NCBI GenBank assembly: GCA_963797255.1
Contig: CAWCOV010000015.1
Span: 434,001 to 498,000 of the forward strand
Direction: 5' to 3'
DNA from: JANXZS01 sp963797255
GTDB taxonomy: Bacteria; Acidobacteriota; Terriglobia; Terriglobales; Acidobacteriaceae
Length of the DNA: 64,000 nucleotides
Below, one piece after another: positions 54,893 to 64,000 of this stretch. How positions within the stretch are numbered: the stretch's first letter is position 1; each line of letters starts with the position of its first letter. The position numbers and the translations under genes are program-made. Below the pieces are notes generated by a model. It searched no databases and had not been told where the DNA came from. It was given only the letters and a program-made list of their open reading frames with translations.

Positions 54893-55384
54893 ATGAGCAC
54901 CGCTTCCAGGCCCGACCCCGCGATCTATCAGAAATTAAGAGCGAACGCCCTCCAGCTTCGGATCCCCAATGGCGAGGGCGATTCGATTGACCTGGTTTTG
55001 ATGGATTGGCATCTGGGCTCGGGCACCTCCACCGTTCTGGTTGCGTCCGATGGCACCGCCAGCATCTATCTCAGCAGCGGCGGTGGGTTCATCGGCGCGG
55101 GCCAAAAGTCGAAGACTGTTCATGCAATCGCAATTGAAGCGATACAATTGGCGCGCTCTCTCGCGTTCCACTGCGCGCTTACCGAAACCATCGAATTGCC
55201 CCCTCCGGGAGAAGTCTTTTTCTACCTGCGTTCCAACGCCGGACTTCGTCGGGGTATTGCCACCGAAGCCGCGCTGCGTGCCGGCACAGATCCACTCGTC
55301 GCGCTCGCTACAACGATGCAGAAAATTGTCAGTGCCTATCGAGTCATCAGCGCTCAGCAGTCCGCTCCAAAAACCTCATCGTAG
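54893..55384 (+). CDS. hypothetical protein
   Basis: This 163-residue protein has no named family. It runs YQKLRANALQLRIPNGEGDSIDLVLMDWHLGSGTSTVLVASDGTASIYLSSGGGFIGAGQKSKTVHAIAIEA in visible blocks, then LPPPGEVFFYLRSNAGLRRGIATEAAL. It looks like a compact globular alpha/beta protein. ATG 54893 is used, because the longer frame runs antisense to the neighbouring GNAT gene. Confidence 0.65.
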   Translation: MSTASRPDPAIYQKLRANALQLRIPNGEGDSIDLVLMDWHLGSGTSTVLVASDGTASIYLSSGGGFIGAGQKSKTVHAIAIEAIQLARSLAFHCALTETIELPPPGEVFFYLRSNAGLRRGIATEAALRAGTDPLVALATTMQKIVSAYRVISAQQSAPKTSS

Positions 55385-55455
55385 AAATCTGCGCCACTGA
55401 GCCGTGGCATCAGGGTCGCCCGCCAGCCCGTATGTGCTGACAGTGGCGTTGTCGT

Positions 55456-57639
55456 TTATGGAGGATCGAGCGGAGGAGATTTGTCTTCGGGTGCGGGGTA
55501 GAAGCCGGAAAGCACTCGGGAATCCGTCCGGAACATGTGGTAGTCGCTGTACGTGATGTCGTTGATCATGGAGGCATAGGGCCCATAGGTTCTGAAGCTC
55601 TCGTCCCACTCCGAGAGAGTGGTGACGGAGCGCATCCGCATAATGGAGACGCTTTTCAACGGGCGAATATACGATTTGCCGCCGATGTCTACCGGGCCGT
55701 ACTCCACCATGACGTCGGAGCGGGTGACGGGCGGAAATCCGGTGAGGTCTGCCTCCGCCTGCAGTCGAAGGACGGCTCCCGTGGCGGGATCAATGGTGAG
55801 TTGCCCATGATACCCGGACAGCGTTTGAAAGCCTCCCTGTCCGTCGCCGTCGGGCAGGCAACAGCCCCAGACTTGGTAGAGCGATCTGTGTGCGGGAACG
55901 GCATAGCGAAAGATGGCATGAAGCCCATCCGGGGCGCGTTCCCAGCGGCTCCAGCTTATGTCGCCGGCGACTGCGATGGCGTCCCGCACCATACCTAAGA
56001 CAGGGCCGAATGTACCGTAGGTGGTGAGCGAAGGCTGTTTTGAGTGGCGCTTCTTCTTCGCGGAGTCCGCAACCTCAACACCGTTTCGGTAGGCCATCGT
56101 CTCTTTGGAACTCTCGATCGGATGCAGGGGTTGATATTCAGTTTTGGTATCGCCTTCGTAGAAGCGCGGAGTCTCCTCAAAACGAACCGTTGTACGAGTT
56201 GCAAAGAAGTTCGGCGATTTGGTGATGGCAGTTTTCAGATAGTCGGCGGCCAGGGTAAGAATGCGCTGTTGCTCCGCCGCGTCGGGTGGCGGATCTGGAG
56301 GTATCGCTGCAGGTGGCGGATTGCGAAACGCTGAATTATCCGCGAGAACGATGAGTGCCTGGCGCGCCTTTGCTCCTCGAAGGGATGGGACCATGGATGC
56401 GAGCGTTGTGTCGTCCAACCGCTCCGTTAATTCGAGAGTGGAGAGCTGCCGCGCTATATCCGCGTCATGATCGCCGGGCTGGATGGTTGCCACGAAATGC
56501 TGTAACTGGTCGACGGTGATGCGGGTGGGCGTGGCGATCGCCTGATCGGAATAAAAAGGTTGATCGTAATAGCCGGTATTGGTGCGAGCGGTTAGTCCGG
56601 TGCTGGCGATCTGGATTTTCAGATCGTGATACTCATCGGTATGATCGGCGTGCGATGGGTCAAAGGTGAGCGTGTAAAAGGCACTGGCTTCGTTGACGCA
56701 ACTCTGGATCTGCGGGACCAGGTCATCACTTTTGTCGAGCACGCGTCCGCCGCTTTCGATGGCGAGAACTTTTCGATACAAGTGCATGAAGTTGGCTTCG
56801 CGAGCAGATCGAACGCCATGCAGATCGTCCTGGTATGGCTCAGCGTGAGCTTCCATTTCTCCAACGGAGAAGCTGTAGAGCGTGATGCGAGCTTCCCGCA
56901 AAAGCGTGGAGAACCATCGAATGGCATAGAAGGTTTGCTCGCGTGTTGAGGTGCCGTCCACGTAAGCCCCGCTTCCAATTCCCCAGCCGGGGCCGATCCA
57001 AAGGAGAAGTTTTCTGCCGGGCTTCTGCCGTGCAGCAGTCGCAATGTTGCCGAGCGACTGCAAGGCTTCAAGCACTGGCGGATCCTGGAATTCGAGAGAC
57101 GCGGGGATGTTCCCTCTCGCACTGCCGCGCAAACGGCCCGCCAGGCGAAGCTGATGGTTTTTGGTGATTTGTGTGGCGAGCGCGTTGCCGTCCGTTGAAG
57201 GGTCGGCGAGGAGCCAAAGGCCGGTATCTACCAGGGAGTAGATGGAGACGGGTTGGGAGAGATGGCCGCCGTTCTGCCGAAGGAAGGCCACCGCGGCATT
57301 GCGTTCCCTGGAAGCGAGGTTGACGGGCAACTGAAGCTGGTCAAGCACAAAGATGACTTCAACCGGAGGGTTGGGCCGCGAGGAAACTCCGTTGAACGAG
57401 CGGAAGGAGCGGATTTTTGCCGGCTGACCGTTGTCGAGCAACGAGAAATCTTTTTGGGTTAGATCCGTGACGGGAATTCCAGCGTGGCCGGTGACTACCA
57501 CGTCCAGCTTGATGAGTCCCTCGACCGGCGCGTTGGCGGACGTTGGTGCGGTCTTCGGCGGAAGGTCGTCGTCCTGCGCAATGGCCGTGGCCGGCAGCAG
57601 GAAAAGAGAGCGCCGCACAAAGACCGATCGAAATGGCAC
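55456..57639 (-). CDS. secreted VWFA-domain protein
   Basis: This protein of about 727 residues has a VWFA domain after an N-terminal leader: APVEGLIKLDVVVTGHAGIPVTDLTQKDFSLLDNGQPAKI and VIFVLDQLQLPVN, in the style found in many secreted Acidobacteriota proteins. The C-terminal 300 residues hold the module shared with the protein at 30605-31696 (HGQLTIDPATGAVLRL and VDIGGKSYIRPLKS). The encoded start here is GTG 57639. A better signal peptide (MKLHFRAGAISIGLCAALS) begins at 57661 in another frame and would join after removal of one base near 57602-57610. The role is unknown, perhaps surface adhesion or assembly. Confidence 0.78.
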   Translation of the reverse strand: MPFRSVFVRRSLFLLPATAIAQDDDLPPKTAPTSANAPVEGLIKLDVVVTGHAGIPVTDLTQKDFSLLDNGQPAKIRSFRSFNGVSSRPNPPVEVIFVLDQLQLPVNLASRERNAAVAFLRQNGGHLSQPVSIYSLVDTGLWLLADPSTDGNALATQITKNHQLRLAGRLRGSARGNIPASLEFQDPPVLEALQSLGNIATAARQKPGRKLLLWIGPGWGIGSGAYVDGTSTREQTFYAIRWFSTLLREARITLYSFSVGEMEAHAEPYQDDLHGVRSAREANFMHLYRKVLAIESGGRVLDKSDDLVPQIQSCVNEASAFYTLTFDPSHADHTDEYHDLKIQIASTGLTARTNTGYYDQPFYSDQAIATPTRITVDQLQHFVATIQPGDHDADIARQLSTLELTERLDDTTLASMVPSLRGAKARQALIVLADNSAFRNPPPAAIPPDPPPDAAEQQRILTLAADYLKTAITKSPNFFATRTTVRFEETPRFYEGDTKTEYQPLHPIESSKETMAYRNGVEVADSAKKKRHSKQPSLTTYGTFGPVLGMVRDAIAVAGDISWSRWERAPDGLHAIFRYAVPAHRSLYQVWGCCLPDGDGQGGFQTLSGYHGQLTIDPATGAVLRLQAEADLTGFPPVTRSDVMVEYGPVDIGGKSYIRPLKSVSIMRMRSVTTLSEWDESFRTYGPYASMINDITYSDYHMFRTDSRVLSGFYPAPEDKSPPLDPP

Positions 57640-57813
57640 CCGCCCGAAAATGAAGCTTCATCGAATTAACAGTGCAGTATAACTGCCGGAAGGCACGGCG
57701 TTGTGGGAGTGGCATGAGGTTGGTTTGGTATTATCGCGATCGCTTGAAAGATTGGATGTTGCGGATGCTTTGCGAACGGCGATGAACGGATATGCGGGTG
57801 TAGGATTTTCGAT

Positions 57814-58836
57814 ATGAGCACGGTGTTGGTTACGGGCGGGTCGGGATTTATTGGGGCGCATTGCATTCTGCAGTTGTTGGCTGCGGGTTACAGCGTGCGC
57901 ACTACGGTACGAGACCTGAAGCGCGAGGCGGATGTGCGCGCCATGCTGAAGGTTGGCGGGGCGGATCCGGGGAATCGCCTGGCGTTCGCGGCGGCCGATC
58001 TTGAAAAGGACGCGGGATGGGCAGATGCGGTGGCGGCCTGCGAGTATGTGCTGCACGTGGCGTCTCCCTTTCCTGCGAACCTGCCAAAGCATGAAGACGA
58101 CTTGATTGTTCCGGCTCGCGAAGGTGCGCTGCGGGTTCTACGTGCCGCGCGCGATGCAGGTGTAAAGCGCGTGGTGCTGACTTCTTCCTTCGCCGCGATT
58201 GGGTACGGCCAGGAGCCGCGGATGTTTGACGAGCGGGACTGGACGAATCTGAAGGGCGAGGGGCTGACGCCGTATGTGAAATCGAAAACGATTGCGGAAC
58301 GCGCGGCGTGGGATTTTATTGCAAAGGAGGGCGGGGCTCTCGAGCTTTCCGTCGTGAATCCTGTTGCCGTGTTTGGCCCGGTGCTGGGGCCGGATTATTC
58401 AACGTCGATCCTGCTGGTGCAGCGCATGATGGATGGCGCGATGCCGGGGTGTCCTCGGCTGAAATTTGGCGCAGTGGATGTGCGTGATGTGGCTGACCTG
58501 CATCTGCGGGCTATGACGGAGGCTACGGCGAAGGGCGAACGCTTTCTGGCTGTGGCTGGAGACTTTGAATGGATGGTGGACCTGGCACGTATGTTGAAGA
58601 GCCGCATGGGCGTGGCAGCGAAGAAAGTTCCGACGAGGGAGTTGCCGAACTGGCTGGTCCGCGTGGCGGCGTTGCGTGAGCCTGCGGTGAAGCAGATTAT
58701 TCCGGAGCTCGGCAAAGAAAAGAATGGCACGAACAAAAAAGCGAAACGTGTATTGGGCTGGTCTCCGCGCTCAAATGAGGAGTGCGTTGTGGCCACGGCC
58801 GAAAGCCTGGTGCGGCTTGGACTTGTGAAGGGATAG
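57814..58836 (+). CDS. NAD(P)-dependent dihydroflavonol-4-reductase-like epimerase/dehydrogenase
   Basis: The 340-residue extended SDR has VTGGSGFIGAHCILQLLAAGY (nucleotide binding), LHVASPFPANLPKHED and VLTSSFAAIGYG (Ser), YVKSK (Tyr-x-x-x-Lys), and the C-terminal RVLGWSPRSNEECV. It matches the dihydroflavonol-4-reductase/aldehyde-reductase group. Bacterial members usually reduce aldehydes or act on unknown carbonyls. It stands between the divergent VWFA gene and the convergent NmrA-like gene. Confidence 0.88.
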   Translation: MSTVLVTGGSGFIGAHCILQLLAAGYSVRTTVRDLKREADVRAMLKVGGADPGNRLAFAAADLEKDAGWADAVAACEYVLHVASPFPANLPKHEDDLIVPAREGALRVLRAARDAGVKRVVLTSSFAAIGYGQEPRMFDERDWTNLKGEGLTPYVKSKTIAERAAWDFIAKEGGALELSVVNPVAVFGPVLGPDYSTSILLVQRMMDGAMPGCPRLKFGAVDVRDVADLHLRAMTEATAKGERFLAVAGDFEWMVDLARMLKSRMGVAAKKVPTRELPNWLVRVAALREPAVKQIIPELGKEKNGTNKKAKRVLGWSPRSNEECVVATAESLVRLGLVKG

Positions 58837-58918
58837 ATTTTTCCTCGGCACTGATCCTCTCAGTACCTGTGCGCTTTCGCGGTGGAACTGAGAGGATGCA
58901 ACGCAAGATGGTGTGCCG

Positions 58919-59773
58919 TCAGGCGGGCAGGCTTTCCTGAATGAACGCTTCGTAGCTGCGCGGAGCATGCCCTAAAACTTTCGTTATCTCGTCAATCTCC
59001 GCCTGCGTTGCCAGAAGGCCGTGGTCGAGGAAGTACTGGAACATAATCTGAAGATCACGCACTAGCCAGTTGGGCATGAAACTTCGCATCTGCGCGGCCC
59101 AGGCCTTCAAATCATCTCCAACATACGTGACTGGCTTGCCGAGATGCTTCGTCAACGTCGCGGCAATCTCGGATCCGGTCCACGAGCGCGGGCCTACGAT
59201 TGAGTATGTTTTGCCGGAGTGGCCGGGTTGTGTTAACGCGATGGCGGCTGCTTCCGCTATGTCGCGCACATCTACGCGATGCGTGCCGATGCTGCCGGAA
59301 GGCTGAGGGTAAAGGCCAGCGCGAATTGCATCCAGCATGCCAAGATCGTTCTGATAAAAATTGCTGGGCCGCAGGATGGTGTAGTCGACACCGCTTGAAC
59401 GTATGACACCCTCGACAGGAAGCTTGGAGACAAAGTGCGGGATGACGAGGGCCTTGTCCGCCTGATGCACACTGAGATAAACGATGCGCTTGATGCCTGC
59501 GGCAACGGCGGCGTCTACTGCGTCGATGCCTTGCGCCGCCTCGTCGCGGTCGACAGGCGTGATGAGGAAGAGATTGTCTGCGCCGGAAAATGCGGCGGGC
59601 AGTGAGTCCGGTTGCTGCATGCTGCCGACAACGCCTTCGACGCCCTTGGGCAGAGAGGCGATGCGGTCAGCCGAACGCGTCATAACGCGTACCTGTTCCC
59701 CGCGGGCCAGCAACTCTTTCACAACCTGGCTGCCAACTGTTCCCGTACCGCCAATTACAACCGTTTTCGACAT
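58919..59773 (-). CDS. NmrA-family NAD(P)-binding protein
   Basis: The 284-residue protein has the NmrA pattern: MSKTVVIGGTGTVGSQVVKELLARGEQVRVMTRS, then GADNLFLITPVDRDEAA, IVYLSVHQADKA and RPSNFYQND. Such proteins bind NAD(P) and act either as redox sensors or as reductases; no catalytic Tyr-x-x-x-Lys is clear. ATG 59773 is chosen because a longer frame to 60016 lacks a site. Confidence 0.86.
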   Translation of the reverse strand: MSKTVVIGGTGTVGSQVVKELLARGEQVRVMTRSADRIASLPKGVEGVVGSMQQPDSLPAAFSGADNLFLITPVDRDEAAQGIDAVDAAVAAGIKRIVYLSVHQADKALVIPHFVSKLPVEGVIRSSGVDYTILRPSNFYQNDLGMLDAIRAGLYPQPSGSIGTHRVDVRDIAEAAAIALTQPGHSGKTYSIVGPRSWTGSEIAATLTKHLGKPVTYVGDDLKAWAAQMRSFMPNWLVRDLQIMFQYFLDHGLLATQAEIDEITKVLGHAPRSYEAFIQESLPA

Positions 59774-59946
59774 GGAGGGTCTCCTCTGGATTCTGCGAAC
59801 AACAGAATATAACAGTACGCTGTTTTTATTCGCCGGTGCAGCGGGTGATGTTGGAGCAGAGAGGCAAGGTGAGTTGGGCGGTCCGCTGAGTTTGCGATCG
59901 ACGGTGTAGATTCGGAAGCAGGATGTTTCCGGGCGAGGAATCACGT

Positions 59947-60258
59947 ATGCACTATCTATTGTTTTACGAAGTTTCAAAAGACTATGTTTCACGGCGGGCA
60001 GAGTTTCGGCAGGCACACCTGCGGATGGCTTGGGATGCGAGTGAACGCGGGGAACTGGTGCTGGGCGGCGCGCTGGCGAATCCGGTGGATGGTGCTGTGC
60101 TGCTGTTCAAGGGCGACTCGCCGGAGGTGGCGGAGAAGTTCGCGAAGGCTGATCCTTATGTGACGAGCGGCGCTGTGGAGCGATGGTATGTGCGCGAGTG
60201 GACCACGGTTGTGGGTGAGGATGCCGCGACGCCTGTGCGGCCGACAAAGCTCTCGTAA
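59947..60258 (+). CDS. YciI-like protein
   Basis: The 103-residue protein has the YCII fold: MHYLLFYEVSKDYVSRRAEFRQAHLRMAWDASERGELVLGGALANPVDGAVLLFKGDS in blocks, including the His and Asp positions seen in the family and a KADPYVTSGAVERWYVREW end. YCII-domain proteins are often small dimeric enzymes of unknown function. ATG 59947 has CGAGGAA 7 bases upstream. Confidence 0.86.
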   Translation: MHYLLFYEVSKDYVSRRAEFRQAHLRMAWDASERGELVLGGALANPVDGAVLLFKGDSPEVAEKFAKADPYVTSGAVERWYVREWTTVVGEDAATPVRPTKLS

Positions 60259-60338
60259 ACACGTTGCGGCGCAGACGGTCATTGAGAAAACATGAGCCGC
60301 GCAAAGATAGATTGCGCGGCTCATGCCAACACGGAGAC

Positions 60339-62381
60339 CTACTTTGCTGCGGGATCTGCCAACTTCTTCAATGTGACGTCGGCGCTTACGGTCTTTGGAT
60401 CTACGGTGATCTCCTTCAACTTTGTCGCGACATCTGTGGGAACTTCTTTTTGATATCGACCGCCAATGTATTTGGAAAAGAATTCTTCCATGGCGGTGAC
60501 CATTGCGAGATTGTTGATCGGCCGCGCGAATCCGTGGCCCTCGTCGGGTGCGACGAGATATTCGACGGGCTTTCCGTTATCGCGGACGGCGACGACGATC
60601 TGGTTGCTCTCACGAATGTTGACGCGCGGATCGTTTTTGCCCTGCACCACCATGAGCGGCGTGACGATTGCTTTGGCCTGCGTGAGCGGAGACTCGGCGA
60701 TCAGCAAAGCTTTGCCATCCGGCGTAGTGGGGTCGGCCATGCGCGTGTACATCTGTTTGCGACCTGCTTCCCAATAGGGCGGAATGGCATCGAGCAGCGT
60801 GATGAGATTGGATGGAGCGACGATGGCGACCGCCGCTGCGTAGACGTCTGGAGTAAAGGCGACTCCGGCGAGGGTTGCGTAGCCTCCGTAAGAACCGCCG
60901 GCGATGCCGACGCGTTTGGGATCAACGGTGCCGTCAGCGACGAGCGCCTTGACTCCCCAGGTGATATCGTCCTGCATCTTGCGGCCCCACTCGCCGTTGC
61001 CGGCGTTCAAAAACTTTTTGCCGTAGCCAGTGGATGCGCGGAAGTTGGGCTGAAGCACGGCGTATCCGCGATTGGAGAGGTACTGCGCGAAGGTGTCGTA
61101 ACCATAAGAGTCGCGTCCCCACGGGCCGCCATGCGGAAACACAACGAGCGGAAGGTTCTTTGCCGGGAGGCCTTTGGGCAAGGTTAAATAACCGGGAATC
61201 TCAAGGCCGTCGGAAGACTTGAAACTGTATGGTTTGCGCTCGGAGAGTGAGGCGCGGGGAAGTTCTTCGCGGATGCGATACTGCAGCGCGATGGTTTTCG
61301 CAGAGCGATTCCAGATGTAGGTCTCGCCTGGTTCGGTGTCGCTGTACGCGGTGACGATCCAGATATTTTCGTCTTTCGACCGCGAGCCCATCCTTAATTC
61401 TTTGCCGGGCAGTTGTGACTGGAGCCAGTGATAGTCCTTCTCGAAGTCCTTATCTTTGAAATACACACGCGTGCGGTCGTCTTCATACTCGGTGTAAAGA
61501 ATGCGGTAGTCGACGTCGGAGGTCTGAACGTTTTCCAGGTCAACGCGGTTCTCTGGATCACTTTCGATCTTAGTTGTGGAGCCACTTGTAGGATCCATGC
61601 TCTCCAACTGGCTCAGGTTCAATGAGCCCTTGTTGGTTACGAGATAGACCTGCTTGTTGGTGGAGTCGAACCCACTAACGCCGCAATTTTCCAACACAGA
61701 GCAGCTATAGATTTGTTTGAAGCCGTCCGCATCCACGCGGAGAATTTCCGTGTCACCGGCCTTGTTGGTGCGCTCGGCGATGCGCAGATCGCCGTTGTTG
61801 TCGAAGTCCCATCCAGCAATTTGTTCCGTGTTTTTGCGGAGCAGCTTTTTCTCGCCGGTGGAGAGGTGGAGTTCATACAGGTCGTGCCAACTGGCGTCGC
61901 GATCGTTGAGCCCGATGTAAAGAATGTCCGGTTTGGATTTGGGTGCTGCGAAAATCTCGGTGCGGACACCCTTCAGGTTCGTGAGCGCGCGAGTGGGAGG
62001 CACGCCTGTTTTGGGATCTGCGGGAAGCTTGGGATCGATGGCGTAGACATTAAAGTTTTCATCACCGCCAGCATCTTGTGAGTAAAGAAGATACTTCGAA
62101 TCCTTGCTCCAGAAATAGGTGCGAATGGGCCGCGTAGCCTCCGCGCTAACGGGCTTGGCCGCGCTGAATGGCTCTGAAACTTTCTTCACCCAGATGTTGC
62201 GTGTCCCCTTGTAGGGCTTGAGGAAGGAGAGGTATTGGCCATCGGGCGAGATCTGCGCGCCGGCGATTTGCACTTCGCCGAAAAAGAGCTGACGGTCGAT
62301 GATGGGCGGTTGTTGCGCGATGATGCAAAGTGGTGAGGCGAGGCAGAGGGAAGTTATTGCGCCGAGCAGAATGTTCTTCAT
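60339..62381 (-). CDS. S9-family peptidase (prolyl oligopeptidase-like)
   Basis: The 680-residue exported protein has a signal peptide (ASPLCIIAQ end), an N-terminal beta-propeller-like region with many TDVDGFK-type strands, and a C-terminal alpha/beta hydrolase. The nucleophile is in GIAGGSYGGYATLAG (Ser near 500), the Asp in GKNDPRVNIRES, and the His in PDEGHGFARP. It should cleave oligopeptides after small or proline residues. GGGAG precedes ATG 62381. Confidence 0.92.
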   Translation of the reverse strand: MKNILLGAITSLCLASPLCIIAQQPPIIDRQLFFGEVQIAGAQISPDGQYLSFLKPYKGTRNIWVKKVSEPFSAAKPVSAEATRPIRTYFWSKDSKYLLYSQDAGGDENFNVYAIDPKLPADPKTGVPPTRALTNLKGVRTEIFAAPKSKPDILYIGLNDRDASWHDLYELHLSTGEKKLLRKNTEQIAGWDFDNNGDLRIAERTNKAGDTEILRVDADGFKQIYSCSVLENCGVSGFDSTNKQVYLVTNKGSLNLSQLESMDPTSGSTTKIESDPENRVDLENVQTSDVDYRILYTEYEDDRTRVYFKDKDFEKDYHWLQSQLPGKELRMGSRSKDENIWIVTAYSDTEPGETYIWNRSAKTIALQYRIREELPRASLSERKPYSFKSSDGLEIPGYLTLPKGLPAKNLPLVVFPHGGPWGRDSYGYDTFAQYLSNRGYAVLQPNFRASTGYGKKFLNAGNGEWGRKMQDDITWGVKALVADGTVDPKRVGIAGGSYGGYATLAGVAFTPDVYAAAVAIVAPSNLITLLDAIPPYWEAGRKQMYTRMADPTTPDGKALLIAESPLTQAKAIVTPLMVVQGKNDPRVNIRESNQIVVAVRDNGKPVEYLVAPDEGHGFARPINNLAMVTAMEEFFSKYIGGRYQKEVPTDVATKLKEITVDPKTVSADVTLKKLADPAAK

Positions 62382-62456
62382 TTTAGGCTCCCGGGGTCTA
62401 TCAATTAGCGTCGTCTGAAGATACCGCAGTGGATACGGGAAAGGGAATTCCTGCGA

Positions 62457-62813
62457 CTACGCGTTCGATGTCGCCTCGGTGAACTTCAGAATGTTACCGG
62501 AGTCATCCTTCACTCGGAATTCGCGGTTTCCCCAAGGCTTAAGTTCGATGGGCTGCGTTATATGAGCGTCGTGCTGCGAGAGTTCTTCATGCAAAGCTTC
62601 GAGATCAGGCGTGAAAATGTGGACGCCGACCGGCACCAGACTGGCGTCGTCTTGAAAGAGATGAATGGCAACGTCGTCTCGCTCAACAATGGCATAGTCA
62701 CCGCCGGGCATCTGCATTGCCAGTTCAAAGCCGAGACTTTCTTCGTAATACTTGATGGAATTTTGCAGATTGGAGACAGGGAGTTCCGGGGCAATGCGGG
62801 AAAGTGCTGCCAT
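62457..62813 (-). CDS. VOC (glyoxalase-fold) family protein
   Basis: This 118-residue protein has the vicinal-oxygen-chelate pattern: RIAPELPVSNLQNSIKYYEESLGFELAM and GGDYAIVERDDVAIHLFQDDAS, ending with ELKPWGNREFRVKDDSGNILKFTE. Metal or substrate residues could be His and Glu at the usual positions. The family covers glyoxalases, dioxygenases and drug-binding (bleomycin-resistance) proteins. ATG 62813 has AGGAGGT 6 bases upstream. Confidence 0.9.
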   Translation of the reverse strand: MAALSRIAPELPVSNLQNSIKYYEESLGFELAMQMPGGDYAIVERDDVAIHLFQDDASLVPVGVHIFTPDLEALHEELSQHDAHITQPIELKPWGNREFRVKDDSGNILKFTEATSNA

Positions 62814-62879
62814 CAATCGACCTCCTATACGATGACACCCCGGCCTAACGCGCGAGGGTCATTGCGTTGCGTCAGAGGT

Positions 62880-64000
62880 TTATCTTGCAATGAATTGTGA
62901 AGCGCGTGCAATCGATTTGAAATCGAAGATGGATGCGGTTAGTGAACGGCGATCTGTGTTTTTTCGCCACGAGGGGAATTCTTCTTGAGCAGGAAGGCCA
63001 TGGGAATCATTAGCAAGGAGGCAGCGCAGAGGATGTAGAAGACGTCCACGTAGGCGAGCGCTTCTGCCTGATGAAGCAGTTGCGAGTAGATGCGGCCCTT
63101 GCGCTAACCCGGCGGCGTTGCCTTTCCCCAACGAGGTACCAAAGCTGTTTTTGAGGGCCGTGACCTGTGTCTGGAAAGCAGGATCGGTTGGTGTGAGGTA
63201 CTTGCGCATCTGGTCGAGATGAAATTGCCCGCGCTCGGTGACCATCGCATTGGTAAGAGCGATCAGGATGCTTCCGCCAATGTTTCGGACGAAGTTGATG
63301 AGTCCTGAAACCTGGTTGTTCTTCTCGCGCGGCATATCAAAATAGGCTGCGGTTGTAACCGATATAAAGACGAAGGGAATAGCGGCCACCTGCACGACGC
63401 GCAGCCAGGAAGCGAATCCGAAGCTCATGAGCAGGCTGAGGTGAGTAGCGGTGTAGTAGTAGGAGAGCGCGAAGAAGACGAAGCCTGCGGCGATGAGATT
63501 TCGTGCGGGGAAGCGGCTGACGGCCTGGCCTGCAAAAGGCATGACGAATACGAGCGCGAGCCCGCCGCCGGAGAGTGTGAAGCCGGCGATGGTTGCGGTA
63601 TAGCCAAGTTGCGTCTGCAGAAATTGCGGCTGTAAGACGGTTGTGGCGTTGAGCAGGCCCCCAGTGAGCAGCATAAGGAAACAGCAAACAGCAAAATTCC
63701 GAACCTTGAAAAGCTTGAGGTCCATGAGCGGCTTCTCGCGAAACCACTCCCACACAATGAGGACGGTAAAAGAAACCGCGAAGATGATTCCGCTAGCGAC
63801 GATGAAGTTAGATCCGAACCAGTCTTTCTCTTCTCCCTTGTCCAGCATGATTTGCAGGGCACCCATTGAGACGATGAGAAGCGAGAGGCCGACGTAGTCG
63901 AGTGTGAACAGATTCTTTTTGTCGGGCTTGGCGTACGGAGGATCTTCGATGAGCCGCTGCGTGAGAAAAAAGGTCAGGATGCCGACGGGAACATTGATAT
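62880..64000 (-). CDS. MFS drug-exporter (DHA2/EmrB type), partial and frameshifted near the end
   Basis: The gene runs off the window's right edge; the visible minus-strand coding begins INVPVGILTFFLTQRLIEDPPYA, a DHA2-family signature, and continues through MGALQIMLDKGEEKDWFGSNFIV and several membrane helices. The C-terminal part changes frame. After GNAAGLAQG the alternative frame (removing one C in the run at 63096-63098) gives GRIYSQLLHQAEALAYVDVFYILCAASLLMIPMAFLLKKN in a normal last helix with stop at 62939. The current frame ends at 62880 with low-complexity residues. Drug or toxin efflux is the likely role. Confidence 0.82.
   Translation of the reverse strand, partial: INVPVGILTFFLTQRLIEDPPYAKPDKKNLFTLDYVGLSLLIVSMGALQIMLDKGEEKDWFGSNFIVASGIIFAVSFTVLIVWEWFREKPLMDLKLFKVRNFAVCCFLMLLTGGLLNATTVLQPQFLQTQLGYTATIAGFTLSGGGLALVFVMPFAGQAVSRFPARNLIAAGFVFFALSYYYTATHLSLLMSFGFASWLRVVQVAAIPFVFISVTTAAYFDMPREKNNQVSGLINFVRNIGGSILIALTNAMVTERGQFHLDQMRKYLTPTDPAFQTQVTALKNSFGTSLGKGNAAGLAQGPHLLATASSGRSARLRGRLLHPLRCLLANDSHGLPAQEEFPSWRKNTDRRSLTASIFDFKSIARASQFIAR

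Overview
The window looks like chromosomal DNA from an Acidobacteriota genome, probably class Terriglobia. This is an inference from gene content and repeat style, not from a marker gene. The DNA is moderately GC-rich. It carries a TonB receptor with a carboxypeptidase-regulatory-like N-terminus, a lipid-A gene (lpxD) and other outer-membrane functions, a secreted VWFA protein of the type common in that class, and many small hairpin repeats between genes. No rRNA, tRNA, CRISPR array, prophage or insertion sequence was recognised.

Layout. 0-7 kb: an exported carboxylesterase, a cobalamin riboswitch with a TonB-dependent receptor, and groS-groL under a promoter overlapped by a CIRCE-like operator. 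7-13.4 kb: mixed metabolism (SDR, PHP phosphatase, purQ, serine hydrolase, ferric-reductase-like membrane protein, DUF1801). 13.4-26.5 kb: accessory-looking DNA in which almost every gap is packed with repeats; genes include an arylsulfatase, an exported 2H phosphoesterase, a PhyH-type oxygenase, a duplicated secreted protein, an esterase-lipoprotein pair and a ParE/CopG-type toxin-antitoxin pair. 26.5-35.6 kb: yebC, a PagL-like barrel, ftcD, secreted proteins of unknown function, and a cluster of lpxD, a receiver-PAS regulator and a small exported protein. 35.8-53 kb: a poly(A) polymerase/CCA-type nucleotidyltransferase with a histone-H1-like tail, dnaE, accA, a CPBP protease, pyrF, an RlpA-like protein and thiD. 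53-64 kb: acetyltransferases, the VWFA protein, NAD(P)-binding proteins, an S9 peptidase, a VOC protein and an MFS exporter running off the end.

Two things stand out. First, three hairpin repeat families (called A, B and D here) share outer CCCA/TGGG arms and a CACC(C) tail but have unrelated inner stems. Family A also shows paired base changes in its stem. They are mixed with a fourth element (C) and with 15-bp tandem arrays (E) in composite blocks. Second, at least six, probably seven, single-base frameshifts break otherwise well-conserved genes (pyrF twice, ftcD, an ICL/PEP-mutase-family gene, an MFS exporter, a conserved membrane protein and probably the VWFA signal peptide). Nearly all are +1 insertions, which points to residual sequencing error at least as strongly as to gene decay.
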